A stretch of 13,680 nucleotides of DNA from Microbacteriaceae bacterium (GTDB lineage Bacteria > Actinomycetota > Actinomycetes > Actinomycetales > Microbacteriaceae). The stretch is from assembly GCA_026785785.1 (NCBI GenBank), contig JAJAZI010000102.1, positions 1 to 13,680 on the forward strand, in the 5' to 3' direction. Below are positions 13,332 to 13,680 of this stretch, one piece after another (the stretch's first letter is position 1; every line of letters starts with the position of its first letter). The notes below the pieces were generated by a model. That model did no database searches, was not told where the DNA came from, and saw nothing but the letters and a program-made list of their open reading frames with translations. Position numbers and translations under genes: made by a program.

Positions 13332-13680
13332 ATGGTGCGCCATCATCGGCCCGATAATGAGGACACCACGACGGATGCGTTGGAGCGGTTCCTCTCGTCG
13401 GGCGCGCCCACGAAAACTGACCCGCCCGTCGAGGCCGTGCCGGACCCGGCGCCGCCACGCCACCCGGCGCCACCACGCCACCCGGCGCAGCCACGCCACC
13501 CGCCGCCACCACCACCGGCATCCTTCGACCCGCACATCGTCGCATCGTCGGTTCCGGCGACGGAACCGTGCAACGAGAACCGACAGGCGGCCGGACGAAT
13601 GCCCCAACAGGGACCGTCGCCGGCGAGAGCTGACCGGGCCAGTGACCCGGCGGGAGACGCGCGCCGCCGTCGCCCAGGCG
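13332..13680 (+). CDS. Proline-rich protein of unknown function, truncated by the right window edge
   Basis: An ATG at 13332 opens a frame with no stop up to the window end (116 codons). The N terminus MVRHHRPDNEDTTTDALERF is charged, followed by a proline-rich section with three 6-residue repeats of the type APPRHP and a PPPPPP run, then a hydrophilic, Arg/Ala/Gln-rich stretch. No signal peptide or membrane helix is seen in the visible part, so it may be the disordered cytoplasmic N terminus of a longer protein. A TACCGT box six bases upstream of the ATG supports a leaderless start. The overlapping minus-strand glycine-rich frames are antisense shadows of the repeats. I do not recognise the product. 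Confidence 0.6.
   Translation, partial: MVRHHRPDNEDTTTDALERFLSSGAPTKTDPPVEAVPDPAPPRHPAPPRHPAQPRHPPPPPPASFDPHIVASSVPATEPCNENRQAAGRMPQQGPSPARADRASDPAGDARRRRPG
13449..13502 (+). repeat. Three 18-bp coding repeats encoding APPRHP-type hexapeptides
   Basis: Three consecutive 18-bp units, each a variant of GCGCCACCACGCCACCCG, encode AP-PRHP, AP-PRHP and AQ-PRHP. They differ at one to two bases each, consistent with recent slippage duplication within the right-edge gene. Confidence 0.75.

Noticed and set aside
13330..13607. Glycine/valine-rich minus-strand frames over the right-edge repeats
   Set aside because: They are the complement of the proline-rich coding repeats on the plus strand and lack a start signal or any recognisable sequence.

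Overview
This is chromosomal DNA of a high-GC actinobacterium, most likely of the family Microbacteriaceae. The evidence is very high GC3, a DUF6421 gene, an actinobacterial LacI recognition helix (SKGLVSFALN), several start codons preceded only by a TAnnnT -10 box about 6 nt upstream (leaderless pattern), and frequent GGATGC/GCATCC hexamers. The family assignment is an inference.

Layout. 1-64 (minus) is the start of a gene leaving the left edge. 147-303 is a GC-rich tandem-repeat patch. 307-1713 (minus) is a DUF6421 protein, and 1862-2677 (minus) an alpha/beta hydrolase. From 2735 to 10252 (plus) lies a carbohydrate operon: two LacI-type operators 20 bp apart, a LacI-family repressor, an ABC sugar-binding lipoprotein, two MalF/MalG-type permeases, an intracellular GH130 mannoside phosphorylase-like enzyme, a possible 25-codon micro-ORF, and a large secreted protein of a family I do not recognise. 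10309-11383 is a decayed IS481-like element with both terminal inverted repeats still visible. 11479-12399 (plus) is an AEC-type transporter, convergent with exodeoxyribonuclease III (12401-13237, minus). A proline-rich ORF (13332 onward, plus) runs off the right edge.

How the operon probably works (inference). The secreted protein, with a likely (alpha/alpha) toroid and a C-terminal beta-rich IEAE-type module, binds or trims a glycan outside the cell. The lipoprotein and two permeases import the product, and the GH130 enzyme cleaves a beta-mannosidic bond in the cytoplasm. The repressor and all enzymes appear to share one promoter overlapped by two CCGG-centred operators, so the system should be autoregulated and substrate-induced. 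No ATPase gene is present, so a shared MsiK-type ATPase elsewhere is expected.

The strongest candidates for something undescribed are the secreted protein paired with GH130, the hairpin that would mask the ribosome-binding site of the micro-ORF, and a zincin-like HxxxH...EExRxD pattern in the DUF6421 protein.
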